Below, one piece after another: positions 19,893 to 30,917 of a stretch of 33,652 nucleotides of DNA. Positions within the stretch are counted from its first letter, which is position 1; every line of letters starts with the position of its first letter. The DNA lies in contig JALKBU010000553.1 in assembly GCA_023091735.1 (NCBI GenBank), positions 1-33,652 of the forward strand, given 5' to 3'. Below the pieces are notes generated by a model, which was not told the DNA's origin, made no database searches, and worked only from the letters and a program-made list of their open reading frames with translations. The position numbers and the translations under genes were made by a program. Source of the DNA: Trichomonas tenax (Eukaryota > Parabasalia > Trichomonadida > Trichomonadidae).

Positions 19893-20235
19893 ATGAATGC
19901 GTTAGCTTGTGCAATGAAAGTTCCATCTGAGTTTTGGCTGCTCAACAGCTATGACAAGCAGCAGTATTTGCAGCTGCAAGTCACATTCTGTCAAATGTCA
20001 ACAAAAATTTAAAGAAATAGCGATAAATACCCAGCAACTCAAATATCTGCTGTTCAAGTGTAAGTCATCCATCAACTCAACACTCCACGACAGCGGTTTT
20101 CAGCCGGCTCCAAGAGATGCTTTCGTGAAACTGCTCGATAGAAGCTATCCACTGCTTAAGAGGAGCATCGGTGAGATAAGGAAATGGACACTGAGAACAT
20201 ACGGATCACCACAGACAATAAGTGCAAATGCATGA
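19893..20235 (+). pseudogene. initiator-binding-domain-like protein, frameshifted and shortened
   Basis: Two overlapping frames carry parts of one protein. The first, from ATG 19893 to TAA 20010-20012, reads VPSEFWLLNSYDKQQYLQLQ. The next frame, to the stop after 20235, reads AINTQQLKYLLFKCKSSINS, then the end motif GEIRKWTLR. As I recall, trichomonad initiator-binding (IBD, IBP39-type) proteins have an N-terminal DEEYxxL-like segment, then AINTxQLRxLxxKCKSSINGSxxxLGY, then ELRQWTxR, in this order. Here the linker between the first two blocks is missing and the frame changes at about 20000. So this would be a dead copy. Family assignment rests on memory of motifs. An alternative is a small real 94-residue protein starting at 19951. 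Confidence 0.5.
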
Positions 20236-20616
20236 TTCGATTAGCGAGTTTATTTGTGTTTGTTCTTTTATTTTTACATGATAATAATAAAGTTATAATA
20301 TAGGTTTAAAAAACCGCGTAGAGCAATTTAATCACGCAAATTTGAATACTTCGATTTTGTTCTCTGTGTTTGACCATGCGTTTATGCTTTAATGGCTTAG
20401 GAATGACATGGAGCTAATTGGCTTTTGGTGATTTACGTGTAATGAATTTACTTTACCGTACAATAATTCTTTTAGATTTAGATATGGCATGGGATGAGAC
20501 TTTTGCTGGAAAAGAGGAAATGAGTGCATCAAATATTTTTGACATTTTGGCATGTAAACAAAAATGTCAAATTAATAATAGAGTTTTATATAAAAAAATT
20601 CACAAAAATAATAAAA
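20236..20616. other. intergenic between two gene ends
   Basis: AT-rich sequence holding the 3' flanks of the IBD-like pseudogene (+) and the ankyrin gene (-). It has AATAAA-like strings near 20280 and no supported ORF. Confidence 0.4.
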
Positions 20617-23066
20617 TTAATCATCATCGAATTCATCGTCATCATCTATATCATCATCATCGTGAGCGTCGTCGCTGAGATTCATATCGATCTCGCGCAT
20701 CTTCTTTCTGTATTCTTCGGTGTATTCGTATGGTTGTTCTTCTTCCTCTTCTTCTTCAACATCTCTATATTGCATGGCGTCTCTTTCTGCCTGCTTGAAT
20801 TCTTCATCGTCATCGCCGCAAACAGCACCTTCTCTGTTGTATTCTTCCTCATCCTCTTCTTCTTCCTCCTCTTCAACTCTATCGGAGTTATCGTCTTCGT
20901 CTTCTATCTTTATCGAAGGCTGCGGCATTCTCCTCAAGTCTGGTGCTTGGATGCTTCCTGATGCTGTCCTGAGGATAGCGCCGTATCCTGGCATCTGCTG
21001 CTGTGGATGCTGAGCGTTTCTTCTCCTTGGCATCATCTCTTCTTGCTTTCTTGCGATGAATTCAACGATTTCGCTGTTGTCGTTGTTTCTTGCGATGTCG
21101 ATTGGCCTCATTCCCTTCTTCGTGATGATGTCGAGCTTGAGCTTCTGCTCGAGGATCTTCATCACTTCTGGTGTCCTCAGAAGAGCCGCGAAGTGCTGTG
21201 GGCCCCATCCATCAGTATCGGTGACAGTCAAATCGATTGTTGGATGGGACAACAGAACATTGACAACATCAGCCATGCCTTCTCTTGATGCCTTCATTAG
21301 TGCTGTTCTGCCGTAGTTGTCAGCAAGGTTTGGATCCCAGTCGATTGTTGAGAATATCTCCTGGATGACGTCCTTCAACCAATTGGTGATTGCGAGCATT
21401 AATGGTGTTTCTCCGGCATCGTTCTGAGCGTTAATTTCGACTTCTCTCTTCCTAATCAATGTCTTAGCGAACTCTCTGTGGCCGCCGAATATTGCAAGGT
21501 GCAATGGAGTGTTTCCATCATTATCGAAAACACCGAAATCGATTCCTTTGACACCTGTGAAGAACTGCAATGAGTCGAGTCTTCCCCAACTTGAAGCAAC
21601 AGCCAATGAACATCTTCCTTTGTGGTTTGCCTTGAAGATGAGTTCCTGGAAGTTGTCCTGTATGTATTCGAGGAACTTAGTGTATCCGAGCTGTGCGGCG
21701 TAGTGGGCAGGAGTCCATCCCTTGTTATCGCCAGCGCACATGTCAGCAGCCGACATATTGTCACCGAGGAGTGTCATGAGATCGTAATTATCTGTCATAA
21801 CAGCAACGATTGGCAATGTTAGGCCACCGCTTGCTGTGATGTTAGCTAAGGCTCCCTTGTGCAATAATAAGCCAACGCAGCGAACAGAGCCGCCTTCGCA
21901 GGCTGTGAAAATGACGCTCTTTTGGCGGTTATCGACTGCATTGATATCGGCGTTTGGTGCATTCGTGAGGACATCTAAGACATCGTAGTATCTGTTCTGG
22001 GCTGCATAGTGAAGCGCTGTCTTGCCTAAGTAGTCTTTAGCGTTAACATCGACTCTTGTTGAAAGATATTCAACGACTGTTAAATATCCGAACTCAGCAG
22101 CATAGTGGAGTGGTGTTTTCTTCCAGCGGTCGACTTCGCCAATCGTATTTAATCCGAGTTCGTAGAGTGTCGAAATTACATTTAATCTGAAGTTAATTGC
22201 AGCGACATGATATAGTGTTCTGTTATTCATATCAGTGCTTAAGAATTTGTCGTGAGAAATCATTGAGTGAATTGTCCTTAAAAGGTCCGCAGCTCCATTT
22301 GAAGCAGCGAATTGTAAGAAATCCCAACCATTGTGTGTAATCGTGTCGAAACCTTGACCAAGGTTGAGAATTATCTGTACAGCATCTGTGTAGTTAGAAA
22401 TAGAAGCCATATGTATTAAAGAAGCGAAAGAATCATAAGTATCAAAAACGAAAGCTTTGATTCTTACCAAATAATCGACACATTGGCGATGATTGTATTT
22501 CATTGCGTAGTGTAACGGTGTCCAAGCAGCGGCATTCCTCTGATTCAGTGGATCTCCATTTTCATGGAGAACTTGTAAAATTGGAAGCGAACCTACCGAA
22601 GCAGCAAAGTGTCCTGCTGTCCATCCGTTCTTGTTGTGATGCGTGACATTGCATCCCATTGCACAAATCGATTTTACGATTGCAACTCTGTTAAATTGAG
22701 CGGCTAAGTGCAAGGGAGTGTTGTCATCGTCATCAAAGAGTTCTGTGGTTTGTGCTCCATAGTTAAAATAGTTAAAAATCGATAAATTTCCTCCAGCAGC
22801 GGCAAAATGTAAGCAGTGTCTCTTATAATTATATAATGAATTGCAGCATCTTTATAGTCAATCGAAATCCGTGACAAAAAGTACTTAAAACATTTCGTTG
22901 CCCCGAAAAATGCAGAAACCATTAATGGAGAAGGGTCATTAAGCAATATCGGATGGGCATCCTCAGCGAATATTCCAGCCAAGGGCTTCTCCGACCTACA
23001 TGACAAAACGTAGGCAAGGTCGTCGCGGCGAATGGCCTCGAAAACTTCGAGATCGCGGAACGACAT
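20617..23066 (-). pseudogene. ankyrin-repeat protein with acidic tail, one frameshift
   Basis: Start MSFRDLEVFEAIRRDD at 23066. The first frame runs through SPLMVSAFFGATKCF and DYKDAA. At about 22840 the reading changes frame and continues as LHFAAAGGNLSIF, DNTPLHLAAQFNRVAIV and about 20 ankyrin repeats (TPLHYA, TALHYAAQ, TPAHYAAQLG, TALMKASREG). The region length (2450 nt) is one base short of a whole number of codons, so a single missing base, probably in an AA run at 22839-22840, explains it. The repaired length would be about 816 residues. The C-terminal ~110 residues are extremely acidic (long Glu and Asp runs). This layout is common among the hundreds of trichomonad ankyrin proteins, whose roles are mostly unknown (protein binding). 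It may be a recent pseudogene or an assembly error, since all the rest is intact. Confidence 0.85.
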
Positions 23067-23298
23067 TTTTATAAATAATTTTACGAAATTTTGAGATATT
23101 TGTATTCTATATATACTATTTCTCGGCAAAAATAAGTTTATTTGTCCGATTTCAATTCGTGTGGATTTTTCTGACGTTTACAATTTGTTTTATTTTATGA
23201 ATTTTCTCTTACATATGACCTGTGTGATGCAAAGATTATAAAAATCATAAAATTTTAAATCAAATCCTTTATTCAGCGGTTCGAAGTCTCACTTTTTT

Positions 23299-24259
23299 GG
23301 CAGTATTTTTTAATTGAATAAAAAAAGAATCGCTTTAGAAAAGTTTTTATAGCGATGACTTATAGACTCATGCTGAAAACTCTACTAATAATATGTATAT
23401 TGTGCACAATCCAGACTATGAGATATGCATCAAAAGCTTATCGATAAATAGAATTAGATCTGATATACTGCAATCATACCTATTATACATATATATAATC
23501 TTATTAGGTGATAGAGATATATAAGAATATGTGATTATTGATACTTATATATGTTAAGCACTGCATATTTTATTACATTTCTTTGATGTTATAATTTGTC
23601 AATTTGACAACTTGACAATTTACATGTCAGAGGTCAACAATTATAATCATAAAATTATTTGATATTATTTAGATATGAATAGCGACATCCAAAAGATTTA
23701 TATTTAGTACTTATTTCGCGTTGATTTTATTTTGGTGGCTTTTTTTTGGCGTCAAGTCGAAAAATTTCAATTCTCATTGTGTCCATGTTTTATTTGGTCC
23801 ACAGTGCTCCAACACGTATACACAAGTACCATCTCTTGAGCCCCTCTCGACTCTCCTCTTCTTTTCTCTCCTCTCCTCGCCAAAATGATACTTTTTCGAT
23901 TATAATACAATTTTGGTGCCAAAACACCTGACATGTAAATTGTCAAGTTGTCAAATTGACAAATTATAACATCAAAGAAATGTAATAAAATATGCAGTGC
24001 TTAACATATATAAGTATCAATAATCACATATTCTTATATATCTCTATCACCTAATAAGATTATATATATGTATAATAGGTATGATTGCAGTATATCAGAT
24101 CTAATTCTATTTATCGATAAGCTTTTGATGCATATCTCATAGTCTGGATTGTGCACAATATACATATTATTAGTAGAGTTTTCAGCATGAGTCTATAAGT
24201 CATCGCTATAAAAACTTTTCTAAAGCGATTCTTTTTTTATTCAATTAACAATTACGCTG
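23299..24259 (-). mobile_element. foldback (long-TIR) non-autonomous DNA element, copy 2
   Basis: This 961-bp element is the inverted counterpart of 294-1251. The arms are 23299-23630 and 23928-24259 (332 bp each), and the core lies between. The ends are GGCAGTATTTTTTAATTG on the left and CAATTAACAATTACGCTG on the right. They are flanked by a perfect 9-bp duplication CACTTTTTT (23290-23298 and 24260-24268). The core matches copy 1 in reverse complement with only a few differences and has no convincing ORF. It lies 232 bp upstream of the ankyrin start codon, so a promoter effect is possible. Confidence 0.9.
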
Positions 24260-24268
24260 CACTTTTTT

Positions 24269-25186
24269 TTATACGAGACGTATCAATTCAAATAGTTCTA
24301 ATTTTAACATTGGCATTGAAAATATTACTTTCAGCGATGGTAATGAACAAGTTTTTATGTCGAATCACAAATTTTAGTTGATAATTTGACCTATTCATGA
24401 ACTAATATGTTCATCATATCCATCTCTATGATGAAAATATGGGAACAATAGTAAAATAAGATAACTCTGATGTTAACCACAAAATATCTTCAATTAAAAT
24501 TTTAGACATATATGTGGTATTTACTACTTAAAGTTAATATCTTTATCGAAAAGTAAAATATTTTGCTTAAAGGTTCACTCTCATTTGCGTTCACAAATAG
24601 TAAATATAAAAAAATCGATCTTAAAATTATGAATATTGACATTAAACTCTTGGATTTATGCTTCAAATGTATATGTTCCCGTTAAAATTTCTTCTATGTT
24701 GATAAATCTTTGTTTGATATCGAACTATTTTCGAAAATCCAGTTGAACTATTGATGAAATCACCAGAAATGACTTCAAAAGAAAGATTTGTGGTGGTGAT
24801 GGCTGTTATTTTGTTGTCATTGTGTTCTGATTTCAAAATTATTTTAATGTGAAGTGAGATGAAAACAAAATGAAACGATTTTATCAAATCTAGTTTGATA
24901 ATACACAAAATCCTTTCAAATGTAGAATAGGAAAGAGTAGATATATTTATGGTTTCAATATTTAAGAATAATTTTGAGGTTTATGGTGAACTCACTTTAT
25001 TTAAAACGTGACAAGCCAAAATCTCTATGGTGTGGTCTTCTTTGGACTAAATATTGTTTAAATTCAGAAAGAAAAGAGTTCATTGTCACTCCTAAGTATG
25101 AAATCTTTTCAAATTAACAATTATTGACCCAAAATTTATAATCTATGATGTATGGACTGTTGCATACCGAAAGTTGTCAAGAAACA
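24269..25186. other. intergenic, AT-rich
   Basis: No supported gene. The 81-codon minus-strand frame at 24663-24908 is low-complexity (Ile, Asn, Thr) and within chance length. Confidence 0.4.
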
Positions 25187-25744
25187 GTGATATTATCTGA
25201 CACGTAAATATGAATATTTGACAAATAAATATTTACGTGGCATGTGATTATAAATGATTATTGGAAGAATGATATCCTATATTTGTTTAAATTTACTTTG
25301 AAAAGAAAAATTAAGTGCTTCATTGGCACTGGTAGCCAAAATGCTAGCAATCCAGTCCACAGTTCTTCCTTTCAGACTCTATTTTCGAAATAATCAGCGA
25401 TTTACTCTACAGAATGCTTCTGAAAGGAAAAACTGTGGACTGGATTGCTAGCACTTTGGCTACCTGTCCCAATCAAGCATTTAATTTTGCTCTTCAGAGG
25501 CATTCTGAAGTGGAAATCTTTGATTTCTTAATGATGGCGTATGAAAGGAAGATCTGTGTGTTTATCTACTAACATGCGTGGTACCTGTGCCAATGTAGTC
25601 CCCAGTTCTTCCCGTCAGACGCGATTTTGAAATAAAAACTAATACATAATTTGAATGATTATAGGACTTTACATGTCAAAAATATTAATATTTTGACACG
25701 TAAAATCAGAGATTCTAACAACTTCACATGTCAGATAATATCAC
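25187..25744. repeat. multi-hairpin palindromic repeat
   Basis: The outer inverted repeat GTGATATTATCTGACA (25187-25202) matches TGTCAGATAATATCAC (25729-25744) perfectly. Inside, a 46-bp stem (25331-25376 with 25419-25464, two mismatches, 42-nt loop) extends outward to about 70 bp (25307-25488, about six mismatches). A third, diverged copy of the stem modules follows in direct order (about 25535-25630). The 15-mer AATCTATGATGTATG occurs at 25140-25154 and 25767-25781, just outside. There is no ORF. This is likely a decayed composite of foldback elements. It also carries TTACATGTC at 25669-25677. Confidence 0.7.
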
Positions 25745-25892
25745 TTTTTATGTTACTTTTCGTGACAATCTATGATGTATGCACATTATAAATTTATTAA
25801 AATTATGCTATGATTTTAAAAATTTAATCAAACATTAGCTAATATAGTCTGAATCATTCAAAATTTTGAAAATTGGAAAAAAAAAAAATAAA

Positions 25893-28742
25893 ATGACTGT
25901 TTTCCCATTGATGCTGGGCAAGATTCGTGAAAAAAATCTTCTTCCCGACGACAGCGACGACTATGCTCTCAATTCATTGCCAAGAGACTTCATCATGGAC
26001 AGTGTTTCTGTTTTAATGAATCATATGATGTCTTCTGAATCGAAATTCAACCTCAAGACTAAGAGAAGAATTGGAGTATTCATGGAATTCTTCGCAGTTA
26101 CACTTGCTTTGGATGCAAAATACGCAGAATTGATCGATTATGCAAATCAAACTTACCAAAGTTGGATTAAAAACGCAGCCTTTTTAGGTGACCAGGCAAA
26201 GCAGAACAAATACTTTCGAAAAATCATAAAACATCTATCACTTGCCTTTGATAATAAATTCATTAAATCTGAAAAATACTTCGTAGTCTTGAATAATATA
26301 TTCAAAACATACAAAATTTTAGCCCAAGAGAAATTTGCAATGCTTGAACCCGAAACTTGGCGAACATTAATAATGACAATATTTGCAATTTGTGATACAT
26401 TGATGTACTCAAAGGACACAAAAAGTGGAATGGCAGAACTTCTCCAAAAACTTTGTTCAAATGCAGTTTATTTCGTTTTCGAGTTATTATTCACATCTCC
26501 TTACGATAAAGAGTATTTCGACGTCTTCATGAAATTTTCGTTCAGCTGGTCAACGGAAAAGAACTATATCCACGCGTGGGGCAGTTGGATCATTCCTGCA
26601 TATGAAATCATTATTCACAACGCATTTCATTCACCTCGTTTGAATCAGCTACTTAAAAACGAACTTCACGAGTATATATTGAGAATCGATATGAATAAGC
26701 TTCCAATTGCACTTCAATTGCTGTTCAAAACAACAGATTTTCCTACAGCGAAAAAGAGTGAACAAGTCAGCGTTGCTTTAGCGCAGGTTGCAAGAGATGC
26801 CGCATTAGCATCGATTGGACTTGCTCAGGACCTTTCACACGGAATTATTCCATTAAGATATCCAGTCAAAGCATTTTTGCATCTTTTCAGTCCCCTCATA
26901 TTGGATTACGAATGCAAAGCACCAGAATTACTCGATGCACTCAATAGCATCGTTTTAATGATAATTTCGAATTTTGATTTCACAGGATGCATGGGCGAGC
27001 TTGGAACACTCGTACAATTAATCATTAGACAGTGCAATCAATCACCATCATTCATAAAGAACATTATCAAAGCTATGTCGAGGCCAATTCCAGAAGATAT
27101 TTTCTGCTCTCTCGGCGCAACTTCTCTCGCTACAGTTGACTCATTTAACTTCCCCGATCCATCGAACGAGGAGTATTTGATTCCTTTGTTCCTAAGCGCT
27201 TGCAACAGCACAAAGAAATATCAGTCAATGCCTTTCATGAGGCTTTGGGAGAAGTCGAAGAAATTCGAAAGTCATTTGCAATTAATCACGCAATCATTCC
27301 CATATGACATCAATTTGTCACAGATAACTCGAACAGTGTTGCAAGGCGAAAGCTTTGATCCTGAAATGGCGCTGTGGCTGAGCCTCACTTATTCAATGTG
27401 TGTCAGAGAAGATCACAAAGGATTAAGAGCGAATAATGATGCACTTGAAGCAATCATCGATTACACATTGAAGATGAGATTCGATGGAGAGAATCTCGCA
27501 GTCATTTTGCAGTCAGTTCTCGAATGCATTGAGTGGGGAATGAGGCCAACAGACAAAATCAGTCAATTAGTTGATTACGCTTTGCAGTTTAAGGATGATA
27601 ATCCTGCAGGAAAGTACGCGAAGTCTCTCGCGAAGTTGGTTATTTGGAGAAGCGCCGTTCACGAACCTCCTGAAGCGGTGAAGTGCCAACTCTCAGCAAC
27701 AGAGAAGAGAGAAGACATCAACAAATACAAATATATAGCAGTCGGAGAATTAGTTTTATTGGCATTTACAAACAACGGAAACAAACTCGAAATTATCGCA
27801 AGAGGACCTTTCGGAAAAGCTTCATTCTCTGTTGAAGATGATAATTATCCGGATATTCTCCCAAGATTCGCAGAGATACCACCAGAAAACCTTCCACGAC
27901 CGCCAAGTGACATCTGTGGCACTAAATATGATGTCGAAGGCGGCGAAAGAAGCGCAAAACCAGTTCAGCACATTACAGATGAATACACGAAATGGATGAA
28001 GAAGCCTCTCAGGCAACTGAAGGGCGGACATGAGATATCACTCTATGAATTCTTAGTCAAGAGCGGTTTGCTCACATCCCACAACATATTCAAGGTCAGA
28101 AGAATCACGGACAGCACGAAATTGGCGAAAGTCATCGAATCATTCCAGAGAACAGAAACTCCACCGATATTGGTTGTTCCAGTTATGCACTTCATGCCAG
28201 AAGACAGTCAGATCAATATGAAGAGGAACAGGACGACGAAGGCATTGCAAGATTTCATGAATGGAATCGCTCCAATTTTCAATGTTTCTCCCGCAGCTTC
28301 GGACTTCGCTGGACTTCCAAGATGCATGACAGGAGTCCCGATGATGCCTGCTGCAGGAAATTATATCGCTTACATATCTCCCGAACTCGCTGCAACAGAT
28401 GATGAAGCGAGAAAGATCAAAGATTTATATGATAATACCAAGTTGAAGATTATTTTCAACGAAGCTGATGCGGTTTTCAAGGACTTAAAGAACGAACCAA
28501 CGTTCATCGTTAAACCTGTTCAGTGCGGATGCTTCCTCATCGAAACAGGTTTGAAGGATCAATGCTTTGCTGCTCAGCAACTGATGACAGCAAAGAGTTT
28601 CTCTCAGGCTCTCGTTATCTACATCGAGAGAAGAATCTTGAGCTACAACGTGAACATTGCTGCAGACATAGTCGCATTGAGATCAAGGATCATTTCAGAA
28701 CTCTGCACAATTCCTGCAGAAGAATTCCCATGCTTCGAATAA
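25893..28742 (+). CDS. Rap/Ral GTPase-activating-like (RapGAP, TSC2/RalGAP-type) protein
   Basis: This is a 949-residue protein from the ATG at 25893; the few codons before it lack an ATG. Residues 1 to about 690 are helical and HEAT-like with no named motif. The last ~200 residues resemble a RapGAP domain: TPPILVVPV near 756, DFMNGIAPIFNVSPAASDFAGLPR, then YDNTKLKIIFNEADAVF. In this last block Asn848 aligns with the catalytic 'asparagine thumb' of Rap1GAP (HIGND). The segment ends with FIVKPVQCGCFLI and a closing helix LRSRIISELC as in tuberin-like proteins. It would stimulate GTP hydrolysis on a Ras-family small GTPase (Rap, Ral or Rheb), but the substrate is not deducible. The domain is divergent, so activity is uncertain. 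The gene looks intact and is the longest in the window. Confidence 0.65.
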   Translation: MTVFPLMLGKIREKNLLPDDSDDYALNSLPRDFIMDSVSVLMNHMMSSESKFNLKTKRRIGVFMEFFAVTLALDAKYAELIDYANQTYQSWIKNAAFLGDQAKQNKYFRKIIKHLSLAFDNKFIKSEKYFVVLNNIFKTYKILAQEKFAMLEPETWRTLIMTIFAICDTLMYSKDTKSGMAELLQKLCSNAVYFVFELLFTSPYDKEYFDVFMKFSFSWSTEKNYIHAWGSWIIPAYEIIIHNAFHSPRLNQLLKNELHEYILRIDMNKLPIALQLLFKTTDFPTAKKSEQVSVALAQVARDAALASIGLAQDLSHGIIPLRYPVKAFLHLFSPLILDYECKAPELLDALNSIVLMIISNFDFTGCMGELGTLVQLIIRQCNQSPSFIKNIIKAMSRPIPEDIFCSLGATSLATVDSFNFPDPSNEEYLIPLFLSACNSTKKYQSMPFMRLWEKSKKFESHLQLITQSFPYDINLSQITRTVLQGESFDPEMALWLSLTYSMCVREDHKGLRANNDALEAIIDYTLKMRFDGENLAVILQSVLECIEWGMRPTDKISQLVDYALQFKDDNPAGKYAKSLAKLVIWRSAVHEPPEAVKCQLSATEKREDINKYKYIAVGELVLLAFTNNGNKLEIIARGPFGKASFSVEDDNYPDILPRFAEIPPENLPRPPSDICGTKYDVEGGERSAKPVQHITDEYTKWMKKPLRQLKGGHEISLYEFLVKSGLLTSHNIFKVRRITDSTKLAKVIESFQRTETPPILVVPVMHFMPEDSQINMKRNRTTKALQDFMNGIAPIFNVSPAASDFAGLPRCMTGVPMMPAAGNYIAYISPELAATDDEARKIKDLYDNTKLKIIFNEADAVFKDLKNEPTFIVKPVQCGCFLIETGLKDQCFAAQQLMTAKSFSQALVIYIERRILSYNVNIAADIVALRSRIISELCTIPAEEFPCFE

Positions 28743-28950
28743 TTTAATTTGTTTTACTTTATATTTTTATATCTAAACCGTTGTTCGAAGCATGGCTGAA
28801 TTAATTGATTCAATATTTCTTTCTAAAAAGCTATTCTAAAGTCATTTCTTATTTGAGATCATTTTAGATACATCTGATTCCAATTATAAAGGTGCGAAAC
28901 TCATTTTCAAGGAGTTTATTGCATTGATATAAAAAGTCGGATCAGACTAA
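28743..28950. other. short intergenic gap
   Basis: The 3' flank of the RapGAP-like gene. It repeats a short string of the gene end (CGAAGCATGG near 28785), and nothing else is seen. Confidence 0.35.
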
Positions 28951-29380
28951 AAAGTATCAGGGTATTTGTATATTGGCAGCAAATGCTATCAAGTTATTAA
29001 ATCCCAAAACAATATCATTTCAGAGATAACAAAATTGATTCTTAGTGTGATAATTACTTATTGCTATGAGAATTTCTGTTATGTGACAGTTGATAAAAGA
29101 ATAAATGATACAACTCTTTGTCCCAACGCTGTTGGGTGTGGTGGTTATTGTGGATTCAATGATAAGAAAAATTTCCGCTTAAGTAGAGGTTATTATTGCA
29201 AATCCGTTAAAATTTCTCTGACTGGACCGGATCAATGCAATCAATACTAAATAAGTTTATCGGCGATCGATTTTTCTGGTTTTATATGTACAGGAAAAGA
29301 CTGCATTCCTCGATATCGAACTATAAATGCTTGCAACAATCAGCCTTATTATATAAAACTGAATCTTTTTGTTTTTTAGT
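28951..29380 (+). pseudogene. Cys-rich protein remnant with an in-frame TAA
   Basis: A frame without a proper ATG encodes about 94 residues, with a hydrophobic stretch (ITKLILSVIITYCY) followed by a Cys-rich part (LCPNAVGCGGYCGFND, then GYYCKS and DQCNQY). It stops at TAA at about 29248. The same frame continues for about 43 codons (ICTGKDCIPRYRTINACNNQ) to a TAG near 29380. The Cys pattern on both sides suggests one former secreted or surface protein. No family is recognised. Low-complexity AT-rich chance translation is the alternative, but the Cys and Gly density argues against it. Confidence 0.4.
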
Positions 29381-30917
29381 CTTAGAAATAGGTTCTAGCC
29401 AATAAACATAATTTTATCGATTTTTAATGTCTAAAATTATGAGAATGTGCTTGCAAACAAGCATTCTATCTGATTTACCCTATTTCACAACAGGATTGCC
29501 ACAGGACTAAATGAGGGAGTGTCAGGAAATATGGAAAAAGGATTGTTGTTCGAATCTCGTTGCACATATTTTTTATCTTTTTAAGTCACTTTTAATGTTT
29601 GAGTATTTTAAATATCACAAATGAAAGAAAAGGTTGAATCTGTTTTTGTAGTGTAGCTGTTGTATAACAAAGGTGAGTAATATATGCATCAGGTTCAACT
29701 CCGTAAAGAATTTTTTTTACTTTTCCAGTCGACGTTATGGAGTCTAAACAAATTTTTTCTGCTATTTTAAGTATTAAAATATAAATATCACTTGATCATA
29801 TGTTAAGAATATCACAATATTTTTTTGTTATCTCAATAAATCAAGAAAATTAAAAATGGTAAATGTTCAAAACCGACTTTTTGATTTGAAAATCAATACT
29901 ATGTAAATAGGAGATATTGCAGAATGTATAATACCTGAAAATCAAAATTTGCTCTGAAATTTTTTTATCCAAAATGTTAAGAATTATTCATTTGTTACAA
30001 TACAACAAATATTTTACAAATTTAAATCATAAAATGTTTACAATAATTCTTAATGAATGCGAAACACCAGAGAAAAGAGGTGTAATAGAAATAATCAAAT
30101 TTTTAATGAAAATTCAAAAAAATGTGATTCAAGACTTTATATTATGTTGTTATGATATACTTTATAAATATATTTATTCTCAATAGTTATTTTTAAATTA
30201 TAAAAGCCTTTTTACCGAAAATATTATGAGAAACAATTGGTTTTTGGTATCTAAGTTGTAATAATCAATGAATAGACTCTCTGTATGATACTACAAACAA
30301 CAGTAATATTATTTGCATACGAATAAGTATATTTTTCATGTTTTTGAGAAAATCATCAGCAGAATTTGGACGTTTTGTAAGAATTGGTTAATAATAAATG
30401 TGCAGATATGCGATAAATCGCCAATATATTACGATTTATCGTTAGATTTTAATCAAATATTGTTTTTAAGGATCAGAAATTATTAACGGCATGATATCTT
30501 TTTTTTATTTCTGCAATAGTCGAAATGTACGAAATATTTGAGCAATCGAGGTAAAGTTGGTGATTGTCGTATGATTTTTATAGAAAAATGAAAATCGCAT
30601 TATTGAAGATCCATTTCTTGGATAACTAATGGTATAGATGTATAGTAGTATACAAAATAAATCATCTTGCAAATGCTTGCAATTTCCATATGGTTTTTTG
30701 GGTCAACTTGGTATAGCCATCCATTAAAAAATAAATCTGACAATATGACATATAAAAATGCTCTAAGGCAGGGGGAATGGCGATCCTGATGTTAAATAGG
30801 GTAAATGGCAAAGTATTTTCTTAAATATGATAATATGCAATTGAAAGAAAATAATCCAATTTTAGATGGATCTGAGGTACCTTTAAGTATTCTCTTTCTT
30901 GAGTTTTAATTGAGATA
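29381..30917. other. AT-rich gene-poor region
   Basis: No supported gene. T-loop-like strings GTTCGAATCTC (about 29549) and GGTTCAACTCC (about 29692) occur, but no cloverleaf forms around them. A 70-codon ORF at 29974-30186 (Ile, Lys, Asn-rich) may be chance or a remnant. Confidence 0.4.

Noticed and set aside
20720..21316. Several + strand ORFs (Ser- or Leu/Phe-rich)
   Set aside because: They are antisense shadows of the acidic tail and ankyrin repeats on the minus strand; the Glu/Asp runs read as Ser or Phe.
23270..23295. GGTTCGAAGTC resembling a tRNA B box
   Set aside because: No cloverleaf upstream. It overlaps the target duplication of foldback copy 2.
29500..29710. Two T-loop-like strings suggesting tRNA genes
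   Set aside because: T-stems do not pair, and no matching acceptor or anticodon arm could be drawn.
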